NCBI RefSeq assembly: GCF_036059255.1
Contig: NZ_CP107947.1
Coordinates: 1,860,001 to 1,924,000, forward strand
Direction: 5' to 3'
DNA from: Micromonospora sp. NBC_00389
Lineage (GTDB): Bacteria > Actinomycetota > Actinomycetes > Mycobacteriales > Micromonosporaceae
DNA length: 64,000 nucleotides
Made by a program: the position numbers and the translations under genes. Each line of letters opens with the position of its first letter. Position 1 is the first letter of the stretch. This document shows positions 8,494 through 17,942 of this stretch, piece after piece. The notes below the pieces were generated by a model. It searched no databases. It worked only from the letters and a program-made list of their open reading frames with translations, and was not told the origin of the DNA.

Positions 8494-8883
8494 GTGTCGA
8501 GCCCGAGCAATCAGCTGGAGGTCCAGCCGGAGGCCTTGACGGCATTCGCCGCGGCGTCAAACGATCGGGCGGCCCGCTTTCGCGAGCTGCATCGCTCGTT
8601 CGGCGACGGGCACGTGTCGCGGCACGCCTTCGGGGTGATGCCGGCGTCCTTCAGCCTCGCTGCGACGTACGCCGAGCAGTTTGAAGCGTGCCTGCAGGGG
8701 CTTGCCGACGGCGCCGAGGTGATGGCGGACATCGCCGAAGGGCTGAGCGACACCGCCGAGGCCTACACCGGCACCGACGTGGCCAGCACCGATCTGTTCG
8801 TGCCCGGCCGCCCGGCCGCTCCCGACGTCATCGCGCCCGGCCCCTGGTCGCCCGGCGCCGGTGGCCCGAGTGGACAGGTGTAG
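8494..8883 (+). CDS. ESX-type (WXG100-like) small protein
   Basis: 129 residues: a helical segment (QPEALTAFAAASNDRAARFRELHRSF) and a second helix (LAATYAEQFEACLQGLADGAEVMADIAEGL) typical of the ESAT-6/EspC-like helical hairpin of type VII secretion substrates, followed by a Pro/Gly-rich tail. A WXG turn is not evident, so it belongs to the EspC-like rather than strict WXG100 type. GTG start with GGGGAGGG 5 nt upstream. First of four closely spaced plus-strand genes; the stop is 2 nt before the next GTG. Confidence 0.78.
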   Translation: MSSPSNQLEVQPEALTAFAAASNDRAARFRELHRSFGDGHVSRHAFGVMPASFSLAATYAEQFEACLQGLADGAEVMADIAEGLSDTAEAYTGTDVASTDLFVPGRPAAPDVIAPGPWSPGAGGPSGQV

Positions 8884-8885
8884 GC

Positions 8886-9812
8886 GTGAGTACGGAGGCG
8901 TTGCAGCGCAACAAGACCTACTTCGAGCAGATCGTGTCGGGCACCCCCGACCCGTTCAAGCCGCTGTCCAACGCGGTGCTCTGGCCCTTCGAGCAGCTGC
9001 TCGAACTGGTCGCCGGCGAGCCGGACGAACTGATGAACGCCGCCCAGCTCTGCCTGACCACCGGCGAGGCGGTCCGCGCGATCGCTGGCGAGCAGATCCA
9101 GGACCGGGCCCGGCTGCGGGGTGCCTGGTCGGGTGATGCCGCCGAGAGCTTCCACGCCTCGATGGACTCGGTGGAGGAGGCGATCGAGGAGTTGGCCCGC
9201 GGGTTGGACGGCACCAAGGAGGTGCTGGTCGACGCGGCCAACGCGGCGGTCGACGCGTTCAACCTGCTGGTCGAGCTGATCCTCGAGTTCCTGCTCTGGT
9301 TCCTCACCGAGGTGATCATCGCGGCGGTGGCGGCAGCGCTCAGCGCCGGCATCTCGCTCGCGGCGACGGTCGTCCGGGTGCTGGCCCGGCTCGCCACCAC
9401 GGTCGGCCGGATGGTCAAGATCGTCGCGCGGTTCGCCGAGATCCTGACGAAGCTGGCCACCAAGATGCAGAAGGTCGCCGAGCTGCTGATGAAGTACCGC
9501 CGGGCGGTGCTGGAGATCCGCAAGGCCAAGAAGGCGTACCGGATGTGGAACAAGTCCGGGTGGTCGGCCGAGGCCAGGGCGTTCCAGCTCGAGAAATTCA
9601 AGACTCTCTTCCCGGGCAAGTTCCTGATCAACCAGGCGTCCCCGGTGAACATCCCTGGCTTCGGCGGAGCCCTCATGGACACCGGAGTCGGGCTGCACGA
9701 CATCTCCGACGGCACCAAGGACCGCAACTACCTGGTGGACGGCACGTACCGCGAGGATATGGGCCCGTACACCAAGGGCGTGCAGAATGTCTTCGACTCC
9801 ATCCTGACCTGA
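8886..9812 (+). CDS. WXG100-domain protein with central hydrophobic helices
   Basis: 308 residues. Residues about 40-120 form a WXG100-like helical hairpin whose turn is AWSGDAAESF. Residues about 120-175 are strongly hydrophobic (LLVELILEFLLWFLTEVIIAAVAAALSAGISLAATVV), followed by an amphipathic helical stretch and a C-terminal segment ending FGGALMDTGVGLHD...YTKGVQNVFDSIL. The N-terminal plus hydrophobic architecture is that of type VII-secreted polymorphic proteins, but no toxin domain or catalytic motif is recognisable. GTG at 8886 follows the previous stop by 2 nt. Probably a secreted or membrane-inserting T7SS substrate; its core secretion genes would be elsewhere. Confidence 0.78.
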   Translation: MSTEALQRNKTYFEQIVSGTPDPFKPLSNAVLWPFEQLLELVAGEPDELMNAAQLCLTTGEAVRAIAGEQIQDRARLRGAWSGDAAESFHASMDSVEEAIEELARGLDGTKEVLVDAANAAVDAFNLLVELILEFLLWFLTEVIIAAVAAALSAGISLAATVVRVLARLATTVGRMVKIVARFAEILTKLATKMQKVAELLMKYRRAVLEIRKAKKAYRMWNKSGWSAEARAFQLEKFKTLFPGKFLINQASPVNIPGFGGALMDTGVGLHDISDGTKDRNYLVDGTYREDMGPYTKGVQNVFDSILT

Positions 9813-9823
9813 GAGGGACCGCC

Positions 9824-10162
9824 ATGACCTTTCCCGGTCTGGACCGCATCGAGGCGCTGGCCCGCAACCTGGACGGCTGGCAGCGCGAGCTGGCCAGCAA
9901 GATGACCGAGCTCGAAGAGAGCAGCGCCGAGGGCGTGAGTGACTCCGGCCTGGTCCGGGTCACCGCCGCGGCGGACGGCACGATCGTGTCGTCCGAGATC
10001 AACGCCAGGGCGATGCGCCTCGACTCGTTCACCCTGGCCGAGGAGTTCACCGCCGCGGCCAGCCGCGCCCAGGCCGCGGCCGCCGCCCGGGTACGCGAAC
10101 TGGTCGGCGAGGTGATCGGCGACGCTCCCGACGCCGGCCGACCGGCCGCCGACCGGTACTGA
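9824..10162 (+). CDS. YbaB/EbfC-family protein of a WXG100 cassette
   Basis: 112 residues with the YbaB pattern: N-terminal helix (RIEALARNLDGWQRELASKMTELEE), central strands GLVRVTAAADGTIVSSEI and a C-terminal helix LAEEFTAAASRAQAAAAARVRELVGEVIG. Classic YbaB proteins are small dimeric nucleoid-associated proteins; members found in actinobacterial T7SS loci have an undefined role. ATG preceded by GAGAGGGACC. Eleven nt after the WXG100 gene and 4 nt before the next, so part of the same transcript. Confidence 0.82.
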   Translation: MTFPGLDRIEALARNLDGWQRELASKMTELEESSAEGVSDSGLVRVTAAADGTIVSSEINARAMRLDSFTLAEEFTAAASRAQAAAAARVRELVGEVIGDAPDAGRPAADRY

Positions 10163-10166
10163 GCCG

Positions 10167-10778
10167 ATGGCGGACATCAGCTACCAGGAACGGCTGACCC
10201 AGCTGGTCGAGCCGGGGGAACAGGTGCTCGCCGTCGCGAAGACGGAGATCGCCCAGGGCGTCCTGCCAGCCGACCCACCGCAAGCGGAGCAGCCGGGAAC
10301 CTCCGGCGCCGGTGGTGGCGGAGGTGTCTCCGGGGCGCTGCTCAACCTGCTCTCGCCGCTGTTCTCCTTCCCGGCGGGGGATCGGATCGTCGACCGAGTC
10401 ACCCACGGGGTGGCCGGCCGGGGAGCGCCCGGCTCGTCCGCCTCCACCCTGCAACACGCCCGGCGGCCGGTGCCCCCGGCCACGACGCTCAACGACACCG
10501 TCCTCGCCGTCACCGACCGGCGGTTGCTCGTGTGCGCGTCCGGTCCGACGAAGCTCTGGTCGAGCCAGGCCGACGACGAGCGGGCGGTGGCCGAGACCCG
10601 GGTCGTCTGGTCGGCGCCCCGGACGGCAATGGCCGACGCCCGGGTGGGCTGGCACCGGCTCAACCCGAAGCGCCTCCGGATCGAGTTCACCGACGGCTCC
10701 TGGCTGGCCTTCACGGTGCCGATCGCCGAGTCGGGCAAGCCGCTGCGCGAGATCGCCTCAGCTCTCTCCGGTCGCTGA
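10167..10778 (+). CDS. Uncharacterised cytoplasmic protein of the WXG100 cassette
   Basis: 203 residues without a signal peptide or membrane segment. A Gly-rich linker (GTSGAGGGGG near residue 50) separates an N-terminal helix from a C-terminal beta-rich region containing LAVTDRRLLVCASGP and RLRIEFTDGSWLAFTVP, the alternating pattern of PH-like or bPH domains; this resemblance is weak. Four nt after the YbaB-like gene. The last 21 nt overlap convergently with the 3' end of the helD-like gene. Function unknown; context suggests an accessory role in the WXG100 cassette. Confidence 0.72.
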   Translation: MADISYQERLTQLVEPGEQVLAVAKTEIAQGVLPADPPQAEQPGTSGAGGGGGVSGALLNLLSPLFSFPAGDRIVDRVTHGVAGRGAPGSSASTLQHARRPVPPATTLNDTVLAVTDRRLLVCASGPTKLWSSQADDERAVAETRVVWSAPRTAMADARVGWHRLNPKRLRIEFTDGSWLAFTVPIAESGKPLREIASALSGR

Positions 10779-13082
10779 CCCGGTCAGGAGCGGCGCGGGC
10801 AGCGGCTCGTGGTGCAGCACCGCGAGCCGCGACACCGCCCGGGTGAGCACCACGTACAGCCGGTGCAGCCCGCGCGGCTCGGCCGCGACGATCGCGGCCG
10901 GCTCGACCACCACCACGTGGTCGTACTCCAGGCCCTTGACCAGCGTCGCGGGCACCACGGTGACCCGCGCCAGGTCGGCCACGTCGTCGGCGGTCGCGGT
11001 CGGGACGCCGACCGCGGCCAGCGCCGCGCGCAGCCCGTCGACCGCGTCGTCCGCGGCGATCACGCCGACCGAGCCGTCGTGCGCGAGCGCCGCGCGCACC
11101 TCGGCCACCGTCGCCGCGGTCAGGTCGGTCACGGTACGCACGTCCAGGCCGCCATCGTGGCGCAGCGACTCTGCCGGGGGTACGTCCACCGCGAGCGCCG
11201 GCAGCAGTTGATTGGCGAACGCGACCACCGCGGCGGGCACCCGGAAGCCGATCGTCAGTGGCACCACCACGGCGTCCGGCTTGCCCAGGTGGGCCAGGGA
11301 CTCCCGCCAGTCGGTCGCCGCCCACGGTGCGGTGCCCTGGGCGAGGTCACCGAGGAGAGTGACCGAGCCGTGCTCGCTACGTCGGGCGATGGCCCGGCAC
11401 TGCATCGGGGAGAGGTCCTGCGCCTCGTCCACCACCACGTGCCCGAACCCGGAGGGCCGCTCCAGCAGCCCGGCCGCCTCGTCGACCAGCACCGCGTCGG
11501 CGGCGGTCCAGCGGGTCGCCTTCGCGGTACGGGCCGGCTTCGCCCAGACCAGCAGCGCCTGCTCGGCGTCGCTGAGCAGTCCGTCCGCCGCGGCGGCGAG
11601 CCGGGCCGGGTCGGCCAGCAGGCCGTGCACCAGCCCTTCGGGGGTGAGCGCCGGCCAGACCGCGTCCAGGAAGTCGGCTACCTGTCGGCACCGGCCCATC
11701 CGGCGCAGCCAGGCGTCGCTGGGCGACTCCGCCCGGCGTGCCTCGGCCTGCCGTTGCAGCAGGCTCACCACTCGCGCCCGGACCCGCTCCCGGCCGGTGC
11801 CGTACGGCAGCCCCTCCCGACGGGTCTCCTCGACAATCCGGTGCAGCGGCTCCAGGCCGATCCGCCACCGGAACGAGCCGTCCGACACGGTGATCGGATC
11901 GGTCGGCGTACCGATCTGTGCCTGCACCGCTCGGCGCAGCACACTGGCCATCCGCACGTCGTGCTTGAGTGCGGCGACCGCCGACGGCTCGACCGCCCGG
12001 ACCGGCACCCGGGAGATCAGCTCCTCCACCGTGGCCTGCTCGACCTCGACCTCGCCCAGCGCCGGCAGCACCGCCGCGATGTACGACAGGAACGCCCGGT
12101 TCGGCCCGACGATCAGCACACCCGCCCGCCGCAACCGCTCCCGGTGCAGGTAGAGCAGGTACGCGGCCCGGTGCAGACCGACGGCGGTCTTCCCGGTGCC
12201 CGGCGCGCCCTGCACGCAGATCGAGTCGGCCAGGTCGGCCCGGACCAGTTCGTCCTGCTCCGGCTGGATGGTGGCAACGATGTCCCGCATCGGCCCCACG
12301 CGCGGCCGCTCGATCTCGGCCGTGAGGATCCGGCTCGTCGTGCCCAGCTCCTCGCCCCGGTCCAGCCGCTCATCCTCGAAGCTGGTCAACACCCCGTTGC
12401 TGAACCCGAACCGGCGCCGGACCGCCACCCCCTGCGGATCCCGAGCACTGGCCCGGTAGAACGACCGCGAAACCGGTGCCCGCCAGTCCAGCACCAACGG
12501 CTCGCCCAGCTCATCACTGACATGCCGCCGCCCCACGTGATAGCGCCGCCCGTCATGATCGCTGCCGCTGCCGCTGCCGCTGCCGCTGCCGCTGCCGCTG
12601 CCGCCGGTCGGGCTCGTGCTGCCGGTTGTGCCGGCGCTGCCGGTTGTGCCCGTGCTGCCGGTTGAGCCCGTGCTGCCAGTTGTGCCGGCGCTGCCGGTTG
12701 GGCTCGTGCTGCCGGTTTTGCCAGCGCCGCCGGTCGTGCCTGATCCGGCAATCTCGATCGCGTCCGGGGCTGGGCCGCTGTCCGCCGTTGTTCTGGTCGT
12801 GGTCGTGCCATCAGGGGTCCCGCTGTCCGTGGTCCCGCCGAAGTCGAGGCGGCCGAAGAAGAGGGGCGTGGTCGGGTCGTCGGCCAGCTCGGCCACCCGG
12901 CGGGCCAGCGTGCGGCCGAGCGTCTCCGCGGCGTAGGCGTCGCCGGCCACCTGGTCACCCGTGGCGAAGAGGGCCTCGGCCCGCTCGCGCATCCTTCGCA
13001 GCGCCGCCCGTGAGGTGGCGAGGTGTGCGCGCTCGGCGGCCAGATCCGTGTCGAGGTGGGTGTCGAGGTCAAGTGCGGGCAT
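10758..13082 (-). CDS. helD: HelD-like RNA polymerase recycling ATPase
   Basis: 774-residue superfamily 1 motor related to HelD, which enters the RNA polymerase channels and releases stalled enzyme; actinobacterial relatives (HelR) can also displace rifampicin. Residues 1-85 form the N-terminal coiled coil (HLATSRAALRRMRERAEAL). Walker A is GAPGTGKTA, Walker B/motif II is VVDEAQDLSP, and the C-terminal RecA-like domain contains GFRVPAAVVAFANQLLP and LVKGLEYDHVVVVEP. Start taken at ATG 13082 (MPALDLDT) as it begins the conserved coiled coil. A Ser/Gly/Thr insert of about 60 residues after residue 110, encoded by tandem repeats, separates the coiled coil from the YHVGRRHVSDELGEP segment. Whether it is a housekeeping HelD or a resistance-type HelR cannot be decided. 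Confidence 0.88.
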   Translation of the reverse strand: MPALDLDTHLDTDLAAERAHLATSRAALRRMRERAEALFATGDQVAGDAYAAETLGRTLARRVAELADDPTTPLFFGRLDFGGTTDSGTPDGTTTTRTTADSGPAPDAIEIAGSGTTGGAGKTGSTSPTGSAGTTGSTGSTGSTGTTGSAGTTGSTSPTGGSGSGSGSGSGSGSDHDGRRYHVGRRHVSDELGEPLVLDWRAPVSRSFYRASARDPQGVAVRRRFGFSNGVLTSFEDERLDRGEELGTTSRILTAEIERPRVGPMRDIVATIQPEQDELVRADLADSICVQGAPGTGKTAVGLHRAAYLLYLHRERLRRAGVLIVGPNRAFLSYIAAVLPALGEVEVEQATVEELISRVPVRAVEPSAVAALKHDVRMASVLRRAVQAQIGTPTDPITVSDGSFRWRIGLEPLHRIVEETRREGLPYGTGRERVRARVVSLLQRQAEARRAESPSDAWLRRMGRCRQVADFLDAVWPALTPEGLVHGLLADPARLAAAADGLLSDAEQALLVWAKPARTAKATRWTAADAVLVDEAAGLLERPSGFGHVVVDEAQDLSPMQCRAIARRSEHGSVTLLGDLAQGTAPWAATDWRESLAHLGKPDAVVVPLTIGFRVPAAVVAFANQLLPALAVDVPPAESLRHDGGLDVRTVTDLTAATVAEVRAALAHDGSVGVIAADDAVDGLRAALAAVGVPTATADDVADLARVTVVPATLVKGLEYDHVVVVEPAAIVAAEPRGLHRLYVVLTRAVSRLAVLHHEPLPAPLLTGSATGES
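12561..12602 (-). repeat. Hexanucleotide GCTGCC microsatellite (7 units) in helD
   Basis: Seven perfect GCTGCC units on the plus strand, encoding a (Gly-Ser)n run in the helD-like protein. Length change in steps of 6 bp would stay in frame. Confidence 0.93.
12597..12740 (-). repeat. 18-bp minisatellite in helD
   Basis: Seven recognisable 18-bp units from 12615 to 12740 (unit type CGTGCTGCCGGTTGTGCC), with a degenerate unit just before. Encodes six-residue GTTGST-like units. Together with the adjacent hexamer array this makes a flexible linker in a motor protein. Confidence 0.88.
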
Positions 13083-13421
13083 GCTGACGTCCCATCGTTC
13101 ACATCTGCTGCGCGCTCGCGTGTCCGGGGGCGGATGGCCGGCCACCCGGCGCGGGGACGTCCGTTCCGGTGCAGCTCACCTCGGCCGTCAAGCGGGCTGC
13201 AACCCTACGCTCCCACGCCCGACCCTTCCACCGAATTACCGAAGCGACCACCCGATGGAGACGGCGTGGCGCTGGGTGCTGCGGTGCCACGTGCTCGGTC
13301 CCGGACTGAGTCGGCGCTCCTCGCCGGCATTACCCACGCTGCCGCCCAAAGGACGCGGCGTGGCGACGGGGTGCTCGCCCCCGGACTGAGAAGCGTTGCG
13401 GAGGTTGGTGCTTCCTCGGCG
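13083..13421. other. Intergenic region between helD start and HNH gene end, with a 20-bp direct repeat
   Basis: 339 bp without a supported gene. GTGCTCGGTCCCGGACTGAG (13291-13310) recurs with two changes at 13371-13390, and CGGCGTGGCG precedes both. It must hold the helD promoter (minus strand) and the 3' end of the HNH transcript. I looked for a rifamycin-associated-element-like palindrome near the helD start and did not see one. Confidence 0.6.
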
Positions 13422-14672
13422 TCAGCACCGCCGGTGGTAGAGGTTGCGGCGCGGGGTGCGGAGCGGGTCAAGCCAGCTGGGCGGGAGGAAGTCGGCCTGG
13501 CCGTCCGCCGCGATACGGACCGTCCAGTCGCCCTGATGGAGGAGCCGGTGGTGGTGGCCGCAGAGCAGGACGGCGTTGCCCAGCGCCGTTGCCCCGCCGT
13601 CGGCCCAGTGCTGGACGTGGTGGCCGTCGCACCAGCGGGATGGCCGATCGCAGCCTGGGAAGGCGCAGCCGCCGTCGCGCAGCACCAGTGCCCGGCGCAA
13701 CGGGCCGGTGAAGAGTCGGCGCTGACGCCCTACGTCCAGCACCTGACTGTTGCCGCCCAGCACGGCCGGCAGCACGGCGGCGTCGCAGGCGAGGCGGCGC
13801 ACCGCGCCGGGCGTCAGGTGTGCGCCGGTCTCCAGTGCGCCAGCGCGGACGCCGTTGACCAGCGCGTCCAGGGAGACGGTCACCACGAGCTGTGGTCGGT
13901 CGCCGCCGCTGTCCGGCAGGTGGCCGGTGCGCAGCGCCAGCCGACAGATTTCGCCGAGCGCGTCCGCCCGGCGCTGACCGGGACTGCGGTCGTCGTGCGC
14001 ACCGGCCGGTGCGCAGAGCGGCCCGATCGCTTCGCGGAGCAGGCTGGCGGTCTCGGTGTCGAGGCTCCCGCTGAGGCGTACCTGCCCATCCTGCTGGTCG
14101 GAGAGGGTGACGTGCCGGCGGGCCTCGGCGCGGTCGGCGGCCCGTTCGAGGGCCGCCAGCTCGGCCTGGTCGGCCAGATCCGGTGCGACGTGCGTGAGCA
14201 CGCGTTCCCCGAGACGGCGCAGGATCGCCGGGTCGAACCGGTCAGCCCAGGCGACCAGCAGTTGGGTGGCCTTGTCGGCGACCTCCGGCCCCGCTTCGGC
14301 CGGAAGGGCCGAGATCGTCTCCGCGAGCACCCGGCCCTGCTCCACGGTGATGGCGCCCGTCCGCATCGCATCGCGCACTGCCGACGGCGCGGCGTCGACG
14401 GCGGCCGCGAGCTCGACCAGCTGGCGGGCGGATCGACCCGAGAGCCGGAGTCGCTCCCGGAGCCAGACGGCGGTGGATGAGGCGCCGCGGGCGACCGCCA
14501 GGCCGCGGGCGTCCAGCTCGCGCACCAGCCCCAGCTGGACGGTGGCCAGCCGCTGCGCCACCGCGTGCGTCGCGTCCAGTGATGCCAGCAACTCGTCGTC
14601 GGAGAGCGCCCACGGGGCGACGTCGGCGCAGTCGTCGACGGCCCCGCCGGCCTGCTCCAACGCCCTCAACAT
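13422..14672 (-). CDS. DUF222 / HNH endonuclease-domain protein (13E12 repeat family)
   Basis: 416 residues. Residues about 25-300 are the helical DUF222 region; residues about 320-390 are an HNH nuclease domain with ALVLRDGGCAFPGCDRP, CDGHHVQHWADGG and NAVLLCGHHHRLLH, including two metal-binding Cys pairs and the HH catalytic pair. This family is widespread and multicopy in actinobacteria and includes the mycobacterial 13E12 proteins; a physiological role has not been established to my knowledge. ATG start. Complete and intact. Monocistronic, divergent from the ArsR gene. Confidence 0.9.
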   Translation of the reverse strand: MLRALEQAGGAVDDCADVAPWALSDDELLASLDATHAVAQRLATVQLGLVRELDARGLAVARGASSTAVWLRERLRLSGRSARQLVELAAAVDAAPSAVRDAMRTGAITVEQGRVLAETISALPAEAGPEVADKATQLLVAWADRFDPAILRRLGERVLTHVAPDLADQAELAALERAADRAEARRHVTLSDQQDGQVRLSGSLDTETASLLREAIGPLCAPAGAHDDRSPGQRRADALGEICRLALRTGHLPDSGGDRPQLVVTVSLDALVNGVRAGALETGAHLTPGAVRRLACDAAVLPAVLGGNSQVLDVGRQRRLFTGPLRRALVLRDGGCAFPGCDRPSRWCDGHHVQHWADGGATALGNAVLLCGHHHRLLHQGDWTVRIAADGQADFLPPSWLDPLRTPRRNLYHRRC

Positions 14673-15058
14673 GAAGCCACATTAGAACAGGCGTACGACA
14701 ATTTCCCGAGCCTCCGGTGGCGGGGCGTGCCCCGGCCGGTCGCCGCACTGCAGGTCGGCTGACTGCTGGGTCTGCCGCGGATCCCGCCCACGCTGAGCCA
14801 GCGCAGATGCAGCGCGGCCATGCGATTAGGGGGTCGGCGCGCGCGGTCGCCATCAACGCCGCAGCGGTCGTCTACCTGTCCGCTGCCGACGGGTCCGGCA
14901 CACCTGACGCCCGGCCCTGTCCGCTGCTGGACAGGTCCGGCACCGCCCGATGCCTGGCGCGTGGTGCCATCCCGCCGGTGGCAACGCGGTTGGTGGAGCG
15001 GAACTGCGTAGCCCGGGGGGTGATGGCGGGTCGCGCGGATGGCCGGGATCATGGGGTC
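14673..15058. other. Intergenic region upstream of the ArsR gene
   Basis: 386 bp with no supported coding sequence between the divergent HNH and ArsR genes. It contains the imperfect 27-28 bp direct repeat listed separately; the second copy also forms a 7-bp hairpin CCTGTCC/GGACAGG (14916-14935). Confidence 0.6.
14875..14943. repeat. Imperfect 27/28-bp direct repeat
   Basis: Copies at 14875-14901 and 14916-14943 share CCTGTCCGCTGC at one end and GGTCCGGCAC at the other with differences only in the middle. Spacing start to start is 41 bp, close to four helical turns. May be a regulator-binding pair or leftover of a duplication. Confidence 0.65.
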
Positions 15059-15643
15059 ATGACCGAGGCCCGTCCCGAGTCGCGTCGGATGACGATCAGT
15101 GACCCGCAGGTGATGCGGGCGCTGGCCCATCCGGCCCGAATCGCGATCATGGAATACCTGAGCAGTCGGGAGGGTGGTGGGACCGCCACCGAGCTCGCGG
15201 AGATCGCCGGGCTGTCGCCGAGTGCGACCAGCTACCACGTGCGAGCGTTGGCGAAGTTCGGCCTGGTCGAGCAGGCGCCGAGCCGGGGTGACGCGCGGGA
15301 GCGGGTGTGGCGCGCGGTCAGCCCCAGCGTCATGTTCGACGCGGGCCGTGCGGCCGGGCCGGAGGCGCGCGCGGCCGAGCAGGCGCTGGTCGAGGCGCAT
15401 GTGGCCCGCGACATGGAGCGGACCCGGGACTGGTTGCGGCGCGCCGGGAGCGAGCCGCCCGAGTGGTACGAGGTGGCGCTGTTCAGCGACGCGCTGCTGC
15501 TGCTCACCGCAGAGGAGATGGCCGGGGTGAACGAGGCGGTCTCGGCGCTGCTGGAGCCGTACCGCCAGCGCCGGCGCCGGGCCGATCCGCCGGCGGGTGC
15601 GCGGACCGTCTCGGTGCAGTACCACGTGGTGCCGCTGCCATAG
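15059..15643 (+). CDS. ArsR-family (HTH_20) transcriptional regulator
   Basis: 194 residues. Residues about 15-95 are a winged helix: ISDPQVMRALAHPARIAIMEYLS, the recognition helix in LAEIAGLSPSATSYHVRALAKFGLVEQAP and a wing GDARERVWRAV. The C-terminal half is helical and acidic, as in the HTH_20 members found next to MFS exporters. No metal-binding Cys motif is present, so it is not a metal sensor of the classical ArsR type. It lies 39 nt upstream of the MFS gene in the same direction, with the 11-bp-arm palindrome between them. Start chosen at ATG 15059 as it precedes the domain; the frame is open far upstream. Confidence 0.88.
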   Translation: MTEARPESRRMTISDPQVMRALAHPARIAIMEYLSSREGGGTATELAEIAGLSPSATSYHVRALAKFGLVEQAPSRGDARERVWRAVSPSVMFDAGRAAGPEARAAEQALVEAHVARDMERTRDWLRRAGSEPPEWYEVALFSDALLLLTAEEMAGVNEAVSALLEPYRQRRRRADPPAGARTVSVQYHVVPLP

Positions 15644-15646
15644 GGG

Positions 15647-15676
15647 TTGTGCCAACCAGTTGTGAAGGATTATTTT
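15647..15676 (+). promoter_or_regulatory. Leaderless-type promoter of the MFS exporter gene
   Basis: TTGTGC (15647-15652), 18-nt spacer, TATTTT (15671-15676), then the ATG at 15683 only 6 nt later, placing the transcription start at or next to the start codon. It lies inside the palindromic operator. Confidence 0.6.
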
Positions 15677-15682
15677 CGAAGT

Positions 15683-15696
<14 letters not shown>
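15659..15696 (+). promoter_or_regulatory. ArsR-type palindromic operator over the promoter and start codon
   Basis: Perfect 11-bp arms GTTGTGAAGGA (15659-15669) and TCCTTCACAAC (15686-15696) around a 16-bp AT-rich centre that contains the -10 element and the ATG. The right arm encodes codons 2-5 of the exporter. The adjacent ArsR protein is the obvious candidate ligand. Confidence 0.8.
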
Positions 15697-17853
<2,157 letters not shown>

Positions 17854-17868
17854 GCCTCAGGGCGCAGG

Positions 17869-17904
17869 CCGCCAGCCGGGACGGTCGACCGAGCCGGCTG
17901 GCGG
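17869..17904. terminator. Bidirectional terminator between mqnA and the serine-hydrolase genes
   Basis: Perfect 11-bp stem CCGCCAGCCGG (17869-17879) / CCGGCTGGCGG (17894-17904), with a smaller hairpin in the loop. It lies between two convergent stop codons. Confidence 0.75.
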
Positions 17905-17942
17905 TCCGGACGCCGGGCGGCGTCAGATGCTGGGAGGGCGGG

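Noticed and set aside
9600..9812. C-terminal toxin domain in the WXG100-hydrophobic protein
   Set aside because: The last 60-70 residues show no catalytic motif and no coupled immunity-like gene specific to it.
12561..12740. Possible CRISPR-like array
   Set aside because: Units are 6 or 18 bp with no unique spacers and encode a coherent Gly/Ser/Thr linker in helD.
13083..13290. Rifamycin-associated element upstream of helD
   Set aside because: No clear 19-bp palindrome of that type could be seen, so rifamycin induction is not claimed.
14666..15655. 329-codon minus-strand frame
   Set aside because: Antisense to the ArsR gene and its upstream region; no domain.
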